Shown piece by piece: positions 61,301 through 64,000 of a stretch of 64,000 bases of DNA. A program made the translations under genes and the position numbers. A model generated the notes under the pieces. That model ran no database searches, was not told the origin of the DNA, and was given only the letters and a program-made list of their open reading frames with translations. How positions within the stretch are numbered: position 1 is the stretch's first letter; each line of letters begins with the position of its first letter. The stretch comes from Arcuatula senhousia (lineage: Eukaryota > Mollusca > Bivalvia > Mytilida > Mytilidae): positions 15,683,184 to 15,747,183 of the forward strand of contig OZ020303.1 in the NCBI GenBank assembly GCA_963971305.1, written 5' to 3'.

Positions 61301-63976
61301 AGAGGCAGTTGAGTGTAAGGCCCCTCCGGACCGCTGTAACAACTTCAACCTACCCAAATCCCCAAATTTTGCACGACAAGCCCTATGTCTGTAAGTGTCG
61401 ATAGGTAGCCCTGCATGTCAGCTATACGACGGCTGCGATCATATAGTGGTGCAATCTCTGTGGAAGTTCACCTGAGGCAGTTAAGTGTAGGGACCCCCTA
61501 CGGACCGCTGTAACAACTTCAACCTACCCAAACCCCCAAATTTTGCACGACAAGCCCTATGTCGGTTAGTGTTGTTATGTAGCCCTGCATGTCGGCTATA
61601 CGACAACAGCAATCAAATAGTGGCGCAATCTCTGTGAAAGTTCACCAGAGGCAGTTAAGTGTAGGGCCCCCATCCGGACCGCTGTACCAACTTCAACCTA
61701 CCCAAACCCCCAAATTTTGCACGACAAGCCCTATGTCGGTTAGTGTCGATACCTAGTCCTGAATGTCGGCTATACGACGGCTGCAATCATATAGTGGCGC
61801 AATCTCTGTGGGTCGTCCTAAATAGAACTCGATCTTCTCGCTAAATGTTCGCTGTAATTGTTCGCTAGCTTTCAAAAGTTCAGTAATATGATTTACTCAT
61901 TGCAAATGAATAGTTTTATCTTTAGAAACATACTTTTAGCTTAGTGGAAGCTATTTTATACATTTAAAGGTGTTTTAGTACGTTTCGGTTATTTGTAGTT
62001 TTTCGGTTTTTAGATTTATCCCCTAATTGTTCGCTAGCTAATTGTTCGCTACAATTGTTCGCTAGCTTGAGTCAAGTGGTTTTAAAACCTAATTTACTTA
62101 TTACATGGTTTCAGTGTTTCCTTTTAGCTACACAAGAAGTTAAAGCCATGGACAGGGTATTACAGAAGCTTCTTTTTAGTTGTGTGTTCATAAGCTCAAA
62201 AGCAGTTTCCACATACTCCCCTTTTTGTCATTGTGAAGTTAGATCTTTTGTTCTTGAAACTAAAATAGCTATTAGCACAAAGAAAGTCTTTGTTAAAGAA
62301 AGTTTTATTTAAGCAATAGAGCATTGTGAATTTTTGAATTGTACTAGGTTGTGTCGCGTACTCTTATTCCATGTATCTTCTACGTACAACTTGTAACGAA
62401 ATGTGTGCATCAATATAAGCTCTAAACATGGCTGCGTTTATGTTCTAGATGGAGATGAGTGGGGGAATTGTTGCTTTTATCATTTCTTTATTATTGAAAG
62501 TAAACGGATTCCTTGAGATATAAATGTACCTACTGGTATCTCTGTAATAAATCACCACGTTAGATATATACACCTGGCCCGTAAAAGATAACATCCACCA
62601 AGCAACTCGTTTTCTTCCGCCCGTAGCAGTACACGACTTTGGAAGTGCATAAAAATCATGAGTCGGTCCCCCTTCGATAGCTAGATTTGCTGGATAATAA
62701 CCACCAGTGGTATACGTAGAACTCTGGGAAGCTTGCACGTCGCTTCTTTTTGACAGGTTTTCTGCACAGAAATGAATTTATAACACGTCCGTTAAAATAT
62801 TCATTACTAATTACATATGTTATCCAAGCATGCATAATTTTTTTTTAATCAGAAATAGGCTAAAGTATTTGAATTAAACTAAAATTTGTTTAAAGTCACA
62901 TGTTTACGTCCAAAACCATGGGTACATTTTCTACTCTTTTTAGAATTGTGGATTTCCTATGTTATGGTTTGGTGCATGCTCTTTATTTTTCTTAGATATG
63001 GTGCACTTGTATATGAGATTGTATCTCATATGTATAATTAGCATCTTAATTTATTTAAATTCTAAAACCTAAGGTTCAACTCTCTCATTAACTATACTAG
63101 TATTTTATATAATTGAATACCGGTATTCGGATTTCATTCGGTTTTATATAATTTCAACGCATTTAAGAATTAAGGATTTCCTATGTTTGGGTTCTAGTGC
63201 TGCTGATGAGGAATAAAATTCCAAAATGGCCATACAGCTCGTAAAAATGAATTGCAGTTGGCGTTTACATATGTGTTAATGTCTCATGTTCATTTACTCC
63301 ACATCCTTTTAGTTATTACAGGAGTTTGTCTTTGCCGTGTGGGGTTGGTAGAACAATTCATTGTGTTTCAGATGTATGCTCTTTTTTTCTTAGATATGGT
63401 GTACTTGTACATGAGATTGTATCTCATGTGTACACTTTCTTTATAATAATTATCATCTTAATCTATTCAATTCCAAACCCTAAGGTTCAACTCTTTCCAT
63501 CGTAGTTGTCCTTAACTGTATTCGATATCATTGAATATTCGGATTTCATTCAGTTTTATGTATTTTCAACACTTTTTAAAATTGTTGATTTTCTATGTTT
63601 GGGTTCTAGTGCTGCTGGTGAGGAATAAATTTCCGAAATGGCCAGACAGCTCATAAAAAATAATTGCATTTGGAGTTTACATATGTGAAATTGTCTCATG
63701 CTCATTTATTCCATATCCTTTTTTATAAAATATAGTAAAATTTGATTAAGCAGTGTCTTCGAAGGAAAAATTAAGCAGGTCTAGGAGTTAGGTCAGTCTA
63801 CGTCCATCGATCTGTCAGTCCAAATATTTTGTATCCGAATCTCAAAATCTTACGCCGAATCTTTCTAAAATTTAACAGCGAAAACAGATTTTTAAAAAGT
63901 GTACCTCCATCTTAGATTAGCTAGGATCAACTTAAAGGAAGACATTTACCTTGTGTGTTTGTCTGCTTTACTATCA
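16274..63976 (-). CDS. Receptor-type protein tyrosine phosphatase with F5/8C and EGF-like ectodomain (30 exons, 5' partial)
   Basis: Single-pass membrane phosphatase expected to dephosphorylate phosphotyrosine on cytoplasmic substrates. About 1275 residues are visible (numbered from the first visible codon): F5/8C-like 10-167, EGF-like 168-234, second F5/8C-like 235-365, five EGF-like 366-596, transmembrane about 610-632, tail 633-743, D1 744-1021, D2 1022-1275. D1 has [29 protein letters not shown] (Asp901) and [10 protein letters not shown] (Cys932, Arg938), so it should be active. D2 has WPSQD and VCRDGCSR, so it is probably inactive. Every exon joins in phase without an internal stop, which argues for a functional gene. 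The start codon and signal peptide are off the right edge. The tandem PTP layout is typical of receptor PTPs, but I could not match the ectodomain to a named vertebrate subtype, so no symbol is given. The ligand is unknown; a glycan is one inference from the F5/8C folds. Confidence 0.88.
16983..17118 (-). CDS. RPTP exon 29: D2 degenerate P-loop
   Basis: With the previous exon gives [20 protein letters not shown]. The CX5R spacing (Cys1206, Arg1212) survives but the loop is CRDGCSR, closer to the inactive D2 loop of CD45 (CRDGSQQTG, from memory) than to HCSAGxGRTG. Acceptor TTACAG, donor GTAAGT. Confidence 0.92.
17160..18820. repeat. Intron 28 with dispersed repeats
   Basis: 17400-17590 is a diverged family R copy followed by family Q (17600-17720, inverted; ACCATTGCGATCATCAATTT). 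17840-18500 is another repeat (CTACCCCAGACATAGGTTGA; TACTGATGAGAGG; GAATAGACGAAACGCGCTTC) that also appears in part at 13330-13440 and 12595-12690. The AGACGAAACGCGC motif is, from memory, frequent in mussel sequences. Open frames here are not genes. Confidence 0.55.
18827..18966 (-). CDS. RPTP exon 28: D2 degenerate WPD loop
   Basis: [20 protein letters not shown], then KSLAVVC. WPSQD replaces WPD-x-G, so the general acid Asp is Ser1178. VVC lacks the His that precedes the catalytic Cys in active PTPs. Acceptor ATACAG, donor GTGGGT. Confidence 0.92.
18967..20107. other. Introns 26-27; nothing beyond the exon at 19312-19407
   Basis: AT-rich intronic sequence. Open frames at 19022, 19087 and 19647 are AT-rich chance frames. 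Confidence 0.45.
19312..19407 (-). CDS. RPTP exon 27: D2 middle strands
   Basis: [20 protein letters not shown] then SITHK. Fits the region between the KCxxYWP equivalent and the WPD loop, but the YWP motif itself is degenerate. Acceptor TTTCAG, donor GTACAT, 32 codons. Confidence 0.86.
20108..20233 (-). CDS. RPTP exon 26: D2 TQLPL and DFWTMIY
   Basis: [20 protein letters not shown] then [12 protein letters not shown]. TQxPLxxTVxDFW is the D2 equivalent of AQGPxxxTxxDFW. Acceptor TTTAG, donor GTAAGT, 42 codons. Confidence 0.92.
20432..21122 (+). repeat. Tandem repeat element, about four units of 146 bp
   Basis: ACCACTTACAGAAGAATGG recurs near 20490, 20633, 20778 and 20925, each followed by CGCTTACTGACAAGTGCCA, ATGGTAGGTGCACCTA and GCATGCTT. 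The block is bounded by CTCACCTC and its complement GAGGTGAG, as in family E ends. It lies in intron 25. Confidence 0.75.
21408..21481 (-). CDS. RPTP exon 25: D2 NDYINA region
   Basis: [20 protein letters not shown] then VSIP. NDYINA is the D2 counterpart of DYINANYI. Acceptor TGTAAG (no pyrimidine tract close by), donor GTAAGT. Confidence 0.87.
21771..21791 (-). CDS. RPTP exon 24: 21 nt microexon in D2
   Basis: Encodes SNSYVL between split codons. Flanked by TACCAG and a consensus donor GTGAGTAAG, and it is needed to keep phase 1 between exons 23 and 25 while giving a D2 of normal length. Skipping it also keeps the frame (21 = 7 codons), so it may be optional. Confidence 0.65.
21968..22067 (-). 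CDS. RPTP exon 23: start of D2
   Basis: [20 protein letters not shown] then [12 protein letters not shown]. It corresponds to the helix and KNR region opening D2, but no clear KNRY remains. Acceptor TTTCAG, donor GTAAGT. Confidence 0.83.
22102..22222. mobile_element. Short MITE-like element
   Basis: GCGGCGGATCCAGA at the left and TCTGAATCCGCCCC at the right are inverted. About 120 bp, in intron 22. Confidence 0.55.
22660..22905 (+). repeat. Dispersed repeat, family R, copy in intron 22
   Basis: GCTATAGCATGCAGGAACTG, CTACTCTTCC, then AGTTCACGTTACTTGTTAAA and CACCGATTTTGTC, diverged from the copy at 2866-3060. Confidence 0.55.
23207..23335 (-). CDS. RPTP exon 22: end of D1 and D1-D2 linker
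   Basis: [14 protein letters not shown] is the terminal PTP helix (EQYxFxYxAxxE), followed by linker sequence ending QTIQDEFK that leads into D2. Acceptor TTTTAG, donor GTATGC, 43 codons in phase 0. Confidence 0.92.
23494..23849 (-). mobile_element. tRNA-derived SINE with 13 bp target-site duplication
   Basis: On the minus strand it opens with a tRNA-like head: A box TGGTGTAGTGG (23828-23838) and B box GGTTCGATCC (23784-23793). The body carries CTTTAACGTGC-type core sequence (complement at 23633-23644) and ends in an AATAAATA tail. ATATATTCATATA flanks it at 23481-23493 and 23850-23862. The 95-codon open frame on the plus strand is SINE sequence. It lies in intron 21. Confidence 0.88.
23941..24076 (-). 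CDS. RPTP exon 21: D1 P-loop remainder and Q-loop helix
   Basis: Completes [20 protein letters not shown] and ends MNMIQTK. CSAGIGR gives the CX5R loop with Arg938; MIQT carries the Q-loop Gln. All catalytic residues of D1 are therefore present. Donor GTAATC. Confidence 0.95.
24274..24913. mobile_element. 640 bp element with terminal inverted repeats
   Basis: Left end CCTGGGGCTGTGTTCTCGAA and the complement of the right end CCAGGGGCGGTGTTCTCGAA match at 18 of 20. Subterminal AAGACGCGTC / GACGTGTC motifs are also inverted. No open frame. Non-autonomous DNA transposon in intron 20. Confidence 0.78.
25417..25562 (-). CDS. RPTP exon 20: D1 WPD loop and catalytic His-Cys
   Basis: Reads [16 protein letters not shown], then GPMVVHC. 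WPDHG carries the general acid Asp901; VVHC ends with the catalytic Cys932, and the PTP loop continues in the next exon. Acceptor TTCCAG, donor GTATTG. Confidence 0.95.
25649..26906. mobile_element. 1.26 kb non-autonomous DNA transposon, Tc1/mariner-like ends
   Basis: ACAGTCCGCC then AAAAGTTAAGCACCACCC at the left, and the complement of GGGTGGTGCTTAACTTATGG plus CGGAGTGT at the right. TIR of about 28 bp. TA-rich flanks fit a TA target. I see no intact transposase; the short open frames at 26268 and 26439 are not recognisable. It lies in intron 19. Confidence 0.78.
27079..27210 (-). CDS. RPTP exon 19: D1 KCxxYWPD segment
   Basis: [14 protein letters not shown], then [14 protein letters not shown] and QLKLHNKE. 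KCxxYWP is the standard motif following the E-loop. Acceptor TTGTAG, donor GTAAGT, 44 codons in phase 0. Confidence 0.93.
27211..28449. other. Intron 18; no gene seen
   Basis: Mostly AT-rich, with a less AT-rich insert near 27700-28080 (GCTCGTCTGGCGGCGAGCTG, ACGGACGTTTAAACGCGG) that looks like an old dispersed element. The open frame at 28109 has no support. Confidence 0.4.
28450..28547 (-). CDS. RPTP exon 18: D1 DFWxMxW core
   Basis: [15 protein letters not shown] then [13 protein letters not shown], the central PTP strand and helix. The splice completes the Gly codon of QGP. Donor GTATGT. Confidence 0.93.
28548..29892. other. Intron 17; nothing supported
   Basis: AT-rich intron. Open frames at 28798 and 29490 have AT-driven composition and no PTP motif. 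Confidence 0.45.
29893..29929 (-). CDS. RPTP exon 17: 37 nt D1 exon
   Basis: [12 protein letters not shown] plus one base; with the next exon gives AYIATQGP, the PTP motif YIAxQGP. Acceptor TTGCAG, donor GTAATT. Confidence 0.9.
30240..30307 (-). CDS. RPTP exon 16: D1 DHSRV and DYINANYI motifs
   Basis: [11 protein letters not shown] then [11 protein letters not shown], two of the most conserved PTP motifs. The preceding exon supplies the T of the Tyr codon (YDHSRV). Acceptor TTACAG, donor GTAAGA. Confidence 0.93.
30692..30779 (-). CDS. RPTP exon 15: start of D1, pTyr-loop region
   Basis: [19 protein letters not shown] then [15 protein letters not shown] stands where KNRY normally lines the phosphotyrosine pocket, so Tyr is replaced by Phe. 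Acceptor TTTTAG, donor GTAACA. Confidence 0.85.
30780..31367. other. Intron 14; nothing supported
   Basis: AT-rich intron. The plus-strand open frame at 31299 runs opposite to exon 14. Confidence 0.45.
31368..31621 (-). CDS. RPTP exon 14: cytoplasmic tail before D1, with two YxN motifs
   Basis: 84 codons. [14 protein letters not shown] (Tyr669, Asn671) and GDIYTNTE (Tyr711, Asn713) both fit pYxN, the known GRB2 SH2-binding pattern. The end, [20 protein letters not shown], matches the helix that leads into D1 of receptor PTPs (E/F-x-x-LP). Two acceptors six bases apart (31621 or 31615) both keep the frame. Donor GTACGT. Confidence 0.83.
31946..32022 (-). CDS. RPTP exon 13: basic juxtamembrane segment
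   Basis: Reads [20 protein letters not shown] then SPEVA. A positively charged inner-membrane flank followed by Ser-rich sequence. Acceptor TTCTAG, donor GTGAGA. Confidence 0.82.
32490..32598 (-). CDS. RPTP exon 12: juxtamembrane linker and transmembrane helix
   Basis: [10 protein letters not shown] leads into a hydrophobic helix rich in Gly at its start (GIGGGIGG) and Val/Ile at its end ([12 protein letters not shown]), followed across the splice by RRKKESK, a stop-transfer cluster. The GxxxG-like Gly pattern suggests helix packing. Acceptor TCACAG, donor GTAACT. It starts in phase 1 and ends in phase 2, the first break in the phase-1 series. Confidence 0.9.
32599..33120. other. Part of intron 11; nothing supported
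   Basis: AT-rich, no repeat structure or splice-compatible coding stretch. Confidence 0.4.
33122..33318 (-). mobile_element. Truncated SINE related to 23494-23849
   Basis: Shares AAACATATTTATTTATCC, CTCTCCAGCTAG, AGCGGCCCCC-TTGAGCCTAC and CTCTACAAAGGGG with the intron 21 SINE. It has an internal deletion after CTCTCCACC and lacks the tRNA-like head. It lies in intron 11. Confidence 0.78.
33542..33679 (-). CDS. RPTP exon 11: EGF-like module 6
   Basis: [17 protein letters not shown], then [18 protein letters not shown] and CQIS. This is the last extracellular module before the membrane helix. Acceptor CAATAG, donor GTAAAT, phase 1 on both sides. Confidence 0.9.
33983..34114 (-). CDS. RPTP exon 10: EGF-like module 5
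   Basis: [18 protein letters not shown], then [17 protein letters not shown] and SCSK. Acceptor AATCAG, donor GTCATT (non-consensus after GT, but fixed by phase and by module length), phase 1 on both sides. Confidence 0.87.
34265..36507. mobile_element. 2.2 kb element with 18 bp terminal inverted repeats and a tandem core
   Basis: TAAGTCTCCCAAACGAAG at 34265-34282 and its exact complement CTTCGTTTGGGAGACTTA at 36490-36507. The interior repeats a unit around ACCAAATGATTTGTCTTATC near 34320, 35815, 36095 and 36225. 35930-36000 has a 20 bp minisatellite (AGCTTTTAAAACCGACATC). It lies in intron 9. Confidence 0.8.
36519..37180 (+). repeat. Family E element, diverged copy
   Basis: Begins GGGCTCCCGGAAGCC then TGGTTTATCTGAC, and contains TCATCTGAAAACTTCGACCC and TGGCCAAACCATGAAAAA. 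It ends near GATGACGGATGCC without the terminal hairpin. Directly abuts the end of the TIR element at 36507. Confidence 0.6.
37200..37470 (+). repeat. Dispersed repeat, family Q, copy 1
   Basis: GGTCCTGACTTGGTACGGG, GGTTTTATGGGGCGCC, CAATTGCGATCTTAGG, AACACAACACAGTTGTGAAG. Other copies: 39560-39800, 46735-46800, 49375-49520, and inverted near 17600-17720. Confidence 0.65.
38024..38170 (-). CDS. RPTP exon 9: EGF-like module 4
   Basis: [17 protein letters not shown], then [18 protein letters not shown] and KCNK. NES and NNT are possible N-glycosylation sites. Acceptor TTCAAG, donor GTAAAT, phase 1 on both sides. Confidence 0.9.
38345..38590 (-). repeat. Dispersed repeat, family R, inverted copy
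   Basis: CCGCATTCAGCAACGCGAAC, then GGTGCTCCGGAAGAGTAAGC and GCTATAGTACACC. Lies in intron 8. The open frames at 38263 and 38539 are repeat sequence. Confidence 0.65.
38847..38987 (-). CDS. RPTP exon 8: EGF-like module 3
   Basis: [16 protein letters not shown], then [18 protein letters not shown] and CSK. Contains an NGT glycosylation sequon. Acceptor TTTTAG, donor GTAAGA, phase 1 on both sides. Confidence 0.9.
39560..39800 (+). repeat. Dispersed repeat, family Q, copy 2
   Basis: TAATGGTACTGACTTGTAAC, GGTTTTATGGCTCGCC, CATTGCGATCTTAGGACC, ACACAACACGGTTGTGAAG. It lies in intron 7. The open frame at 39617 is part of it. Confidence 0.65.
40044..41237. mobile_element. 1.2 kb element with 20 bp imperfect terminal inverted repeats
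   Basis: TTAAGGTAGAAGGCCTCGGT at 40044-40063 against the complement of CCCTAGGTCTACTACCTTAA at 41218-41237 (15 of 20 match). No open frame of note. Non-autonomous DNA element in intron 7. Confidence 0.6.
41935..42068. mobile_element. Fold-back element, near-perfect palindrome of 134 bp
   Basis: AATGACTG...CATTGGGGTATGAAAAAAAA...ATAATCCGCG is followed by its complement (CGCGGATTAT...TTTTTTTTCATATCCCCAAT...CAGTCATT). Part of the arm recurs at 42168-42200. It lies in intron 7. Confidence 0.8.
43063..43197 (-). CDS. RPTP exon 7: EGF-like module 2
   Basis: [18 protein letters not shown] then [16 protein letters not shown] and FCDQ: a standard MEGF-type module with the G-x-Y/F-G-x-x-C start. Acceptor TTCTAG, donor GTTTGT, phase 1 on both sides. 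Confidence 0.9.
43363..45628 (+). mobile_element. Family E element, near-complete copy with tandem core
   Basis: Head AGAGGCTCCCAGGAGCC then CGCTCACCTGG; about 12 core units of roughly 157 bp; a unique tail with GACGACGG runs; the end hairpin AGCTCACATGGCC / GGCCAGGTGAGCT then poly-A. Units near 44070-44540 are repeated almost exactly near 44545-45015, a three-unit higher-order block. It lies in intron 6. Confidence 0.85.
45717..45935 (-). CDS. RPTP exon 6: C-terminal half of second F5/8C-like domain
   Basis: Reads [12 protein letters not shown] near the start and VGQYVQLRI, then [12 protein letters not shown], parallel to exon 3 ([23 protein letters not shown]). Acceptor TTGTAG, donor GTAAGA, phase 1 on both sides. 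The parallel with exon 3 is the main evidence that this is a second copy of the same fold. Confidence 0.85.
46159..46410. mobile_element. 252 bp MITE-like element with about 30 bp terminal inverted repeats
   Basis: Left AGGGACGGACCATTTAACTT then GAAGGGGGG; the complement of the right end reads AGGGACCGACCATTTAACTT then GAAGGGGGGG. The interior repeats AGAATATTTTTTT. No gene. It lies in intron 5. Confidence 0.82.
46440..46613 (-). CDS. RPTP exon 5: N-terminal half of second F5/8C-like domain
   Basis: Reads [23 protein letters not shown] then CITIQG and ITITFR. This is a diverged galactose-binding-like half domain; the LFDGD stretch fills the place of the usual A-x-D-G-N motif. Acceptor TTGTAG. 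The donor GTTGAT is weak, but its position is fixed by phase and by the next exon. Confidence 0.75.
46735..48400. repeat. Repeat-rich part of intron 4
   Basis: 46735-46800 is a short family Q match. 46810-46890 repeats TTTCTCGTTATNACGA. 47820-48320 is less AT-rich and holds two similar blocks (AATCAGGAAAGTGTGACGCAA near 48133, AATCGGGACAGTGTGACGCCA near 48283). The open frames at 47559-48136 on both strands are not recognisable proteins. Confidence 0.45.
48636..48836 (-). CDS. RPTP exon 4: EGF-like module 1
   Basis: Cysteine-rich: [18 protein letters not shown] followed by three further C-x-G-C type turns, ending GLFCTK. The pattern resembles MEGF/scavenger-receptor-F type EGF repeats. At 67 residues it is longer than one module and contains an extra Cys pair. 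Acceptor CCTCAG, donor GTAAGT, phase 1 on both sides. Confidence 0.88.
48837..50797. other. Intron 3; a family Q copy and nothing else supported
   Basis: 49375-49520 matches family Q (AATGGTCCTGACTTGGTACA, GGTTTTATGGCGTCAAACC). The rest is AT-rich intron. The open frame at 50568 has no support. Confidence 0.5.
50798..51043 (-). CDS. RPTP exon 3: C-terminal half of first F5/8C-like domain
   Basis: Reads [15 protein letters not shown] near the start and [10 protein letters not shown], then [11 protein letters not shown] at the end, the typical last strand of F5/8C/fucolectin domains (CEVxVxG). Acceptor ATTCAG, donor GTAAGA, phase 1 on both sides. It is separated from its other half by an 11.5 kb intron full of repeats. 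Confidence 0.88.
51502..53428. mobile_element. 1.93 kb DNA element with about 90 bp terminal inverted repeats and 5 bp target duplication
   Basis: 51502-51590 and 53340-53428 are inverted (CACGGTCGTTATACTTGTCC / complement CACGGTTGTTATACTTTTCC; TGCGACAAC; repeated TTTTCTACCGATG). AGTAT flanks both ends (51497-51501, 53429-53433). TTCTACCGATG also recurs near 51830-51860 and, inverted, near 53160-53190. No transposase frame seen. Confidence 0.83.
52262..53019. mobile_element. Nested element with GTCCCCCGCC ends and a tandem core
   Basis: GTCCCCCGCC at 52262 and its complement GGCGGGGGAC near 53010 bound about 3.8 units of a 166 bp repeat (52297-52920: AAGGTGTAAGTGATTTTCAG, GTCAGTCTGACATCTACTTC, GCTCAATGGTAAATTTTTCG). 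It lies inside the 51502-53428 element. Confidence 0.75.
53671..54447. mobile_element. 0.78 kb element with minisatellite arms
   Basis: TACGAAAGCCCAGAAGGCTC then ACGAGATTCGA at the left is inverted at the right (TCTCGTATGAGCCTTATGGG then CTTTCGTA). Both arms consist of a GATTCGAAATTCGAGA repeat: 53697-53940 and 54328-54421. The open frames reading [21 protein letters not shown] strings on both strands are the minisatellite, not genes. Confidence 0.83.
54486..54595 (+). repeat. Direct repeat left of the satellite array (pairs with 61978-62085)
   Basis: TTTGTAGTTTTTCGGTTTTT then AGATTTATCC, CTAATTGTTCGCTAGCTAAT and AGCTTGAGTCAAG; the same string occurs at 61978-62085 with few changes. Confidence 0.82.
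54815..55130 (+). mobile_element. tRNA-derived SINE with an inverted head duplication
   Basis: The B box GGTTCGATTCC (54888-54898) and body (CCAGCTCAACCCCATGCTGG, ATTTTCCGGAGTCAACGGC) match the copy at 55198. Upstream, 54815-54873 is the reverse complement of the SINE head (TCGAACCCATACTCTGTCAT...), so the head occurs inverted in front of a body lacking its own A box. Confidence 0.72.
55198..55440 (+). mobile_element. tRNA-derived SINE, full head
   Basis: A box TGGTCTAGTGG (55207-55217), B box region GGGTCCGATTCC (55270-55281), then the same body as the copy at 54884 (CATCACTGTTGGCACACGGA, CACCCCTTCTAGCTTTGCAG). The shared body runs to about 55405. Confidence 0.75.
55477..61810. repeat. Satellite array, about 173 bp monomer, about 36 copies (Mytilus ApaI-like)
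   Basis: Each unit has GCAATCTCTGTGGAAGTTCA, CCAGAGGCAGTT, TCCGGACCGCTGTA, AACTTCAACCTACCCAAA, TTTTGCACGACAAGCCCTAT and GTGTCGATAGGTAGCCCTGC. Many units contain GGGCCC. From memory, Mytilus carries an ApaI satellite with 173 bp monomers, which fits size and site. Blocks of several monomers recur about 3 kb apart (56560 and 59663; 58128 and 61078; 57107 and 60408). The roughly 62-codon open frames recurring on the minus strand are monomer sequence. It sits inside intron 2. Confidence 0.93.
61978..62085 (+). repeat. Direct repeat right of the satellite array (pairs with 54486-54595)
   Basis: TTTGTAGTTTTTCGGTTTTT, AGATTTATCC, GTTCGCTAGCTAATTGTTCG, AGCTTGAGTCAAG. A shorter related stretch (CGCTGTAATTGTTCGCTAGC) lies at 61849-61871. 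Confidence 0.82.
62086..62533. other. Part of intron 2 next to exon 2; no gene seen
   Basis: AT-rich. The open frame at 62055-62312 begins in the direct repeat and has no recognisable domain. TTGTGTCGCGTACTCTTATT near 62348 resembles stretches near 39390 and 48313. Confidence 0.4.
62534..62761 (-). CDS. RPTP exon 2: N-terminal half of first F5/8C-like domain
   Basis: Opens with [14 protein letters not shown] and continues with [10 protein letters not shown], which is the usual start of a discoidin/fucolectin-like fold (the S-x-A-S-S-x...P-x-x-A-x-D/E-G pattern). WWM and [12 protein letters not shown] match the later core strands. The acceptor is TGCAG. Two donors are possible at the 3' end; GTAGGT at 62533 keeps phase 1 with the next exon and is preferred over GTACAT at 62529. 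Confidence 0.85.
62935..63730. repeat. Tandem duplication of about 0.4 kb in intron 1
   Basis: 62995-63310 and 63395-63725 align (AGATATGGTGNACTTGTA, GAGATTGTATCTCAT, CTAAGGTTCAACTCT, TATGTTTGGGTTCTAGTGCT, CATTTACTCCACATCCTTTT). A partial third copy precedes them from about 62935. Confidence 0.78.
63950..63976 (-). CDS. RPTP exon 1 of window (tentative 27 nt exon)
   Basis: A TTTTAG acceptor precedes TGATAG and the exon ends CACAAG before GTAAAT. It reads xIVKQTNTQ in the phase needed by the next exon (phase 1 on both sides). It is very short and has no domain, so it could be chance. It would be a linker between the signal peptide and the first F5/8C domain. Confidence 0.4.
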
Positions 63977-64000
63977 CTAAAATAAATAAACTGGTGCAAA

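Overview
This window is invertebrate nuclear DNA, AT-rich, with short exons, long introns and dense repeats. It most likely comes from a marine mussel (Mytilus or a close relative). The strongest clue is a 6.3 kb tandem array of about 173 bp monomers, most carrying a GGGCCC (ApaI) site, which fits what I recall of the Mytilus ApaI satellite. The many tandem-core and inverted-repeat elements also fit a bivalve. I see no bacterial features, rRNA, canonical tRNA gene or CRISPR array.

One gene dominates. On the minus strand, from the right edge down to 16274, I could assemble 30 exons (29 firm and one tentative 27 nt exon at 63950-63976). All splice phases agree and the frame stays open for about 1275 codons to a TAA, followed by an AATAAA. 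The product is a receptor-type protein tyrosine phosphatase. Its order is: F5/8C (discoidin/fucolectin-like) domain, EGF-like module, a second diverged F5/8C-like domain, five more EGF-like modules, one transmembrane helix, a tyrosine-bearing juxtamembrane tail, an intact phosphatase domain D1 ([15 protein letters not shown]), and a degenerate D2 (WPSQD, VCRDGCSR). The start codon and signal peptide lie beyond the right edge. The likely reading is a cell-surface receptor that binds a glycan or protein ligand outside and removes phosphate from tyrosines inside. The ligand is unknown.

Layout. 1-16.2 kb: no supported gene. It holds diverged segmental duplications, tandem-core repeat elements (1.56-2.68 and 7.6-10.8 kb, the latter with one copy nested in another), a 52 bp minisatellite (3.08-4.24 kb), a retroposon with an 11 bp target duplication (6.46-6.86 kb), two inverted copies of a palindromic element (11.07 and 12.01 kb) and a 0.7 kb tandem duplication (13.45-14.66 kb). 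16.2-31.7 kb: phosphatase and juxtamembrane exons, with a tRNA-derived SINE and several terminal-inverted-repeat (TIR) elements in the introns. 31.9-51.1 kb: transmembrane, EGF-like and second lectin-like exons, with large TIR and tandem-core elements in the introns. 51.1-62.5 kb: a single 11.5 kb intron that splits the first F5/8C domain. It holds a 1.9 kb element with long TIRs, a 0.8 kb element whose arms are minisatellite, a pair of tRNA-derived SINEs, and the satellite array. 62.5-64 kb: first F5/8C half, a 0.4 kb tandem duplication, and the tentative first exon.

All assignments were made by reading and hand translation. No database search was run.
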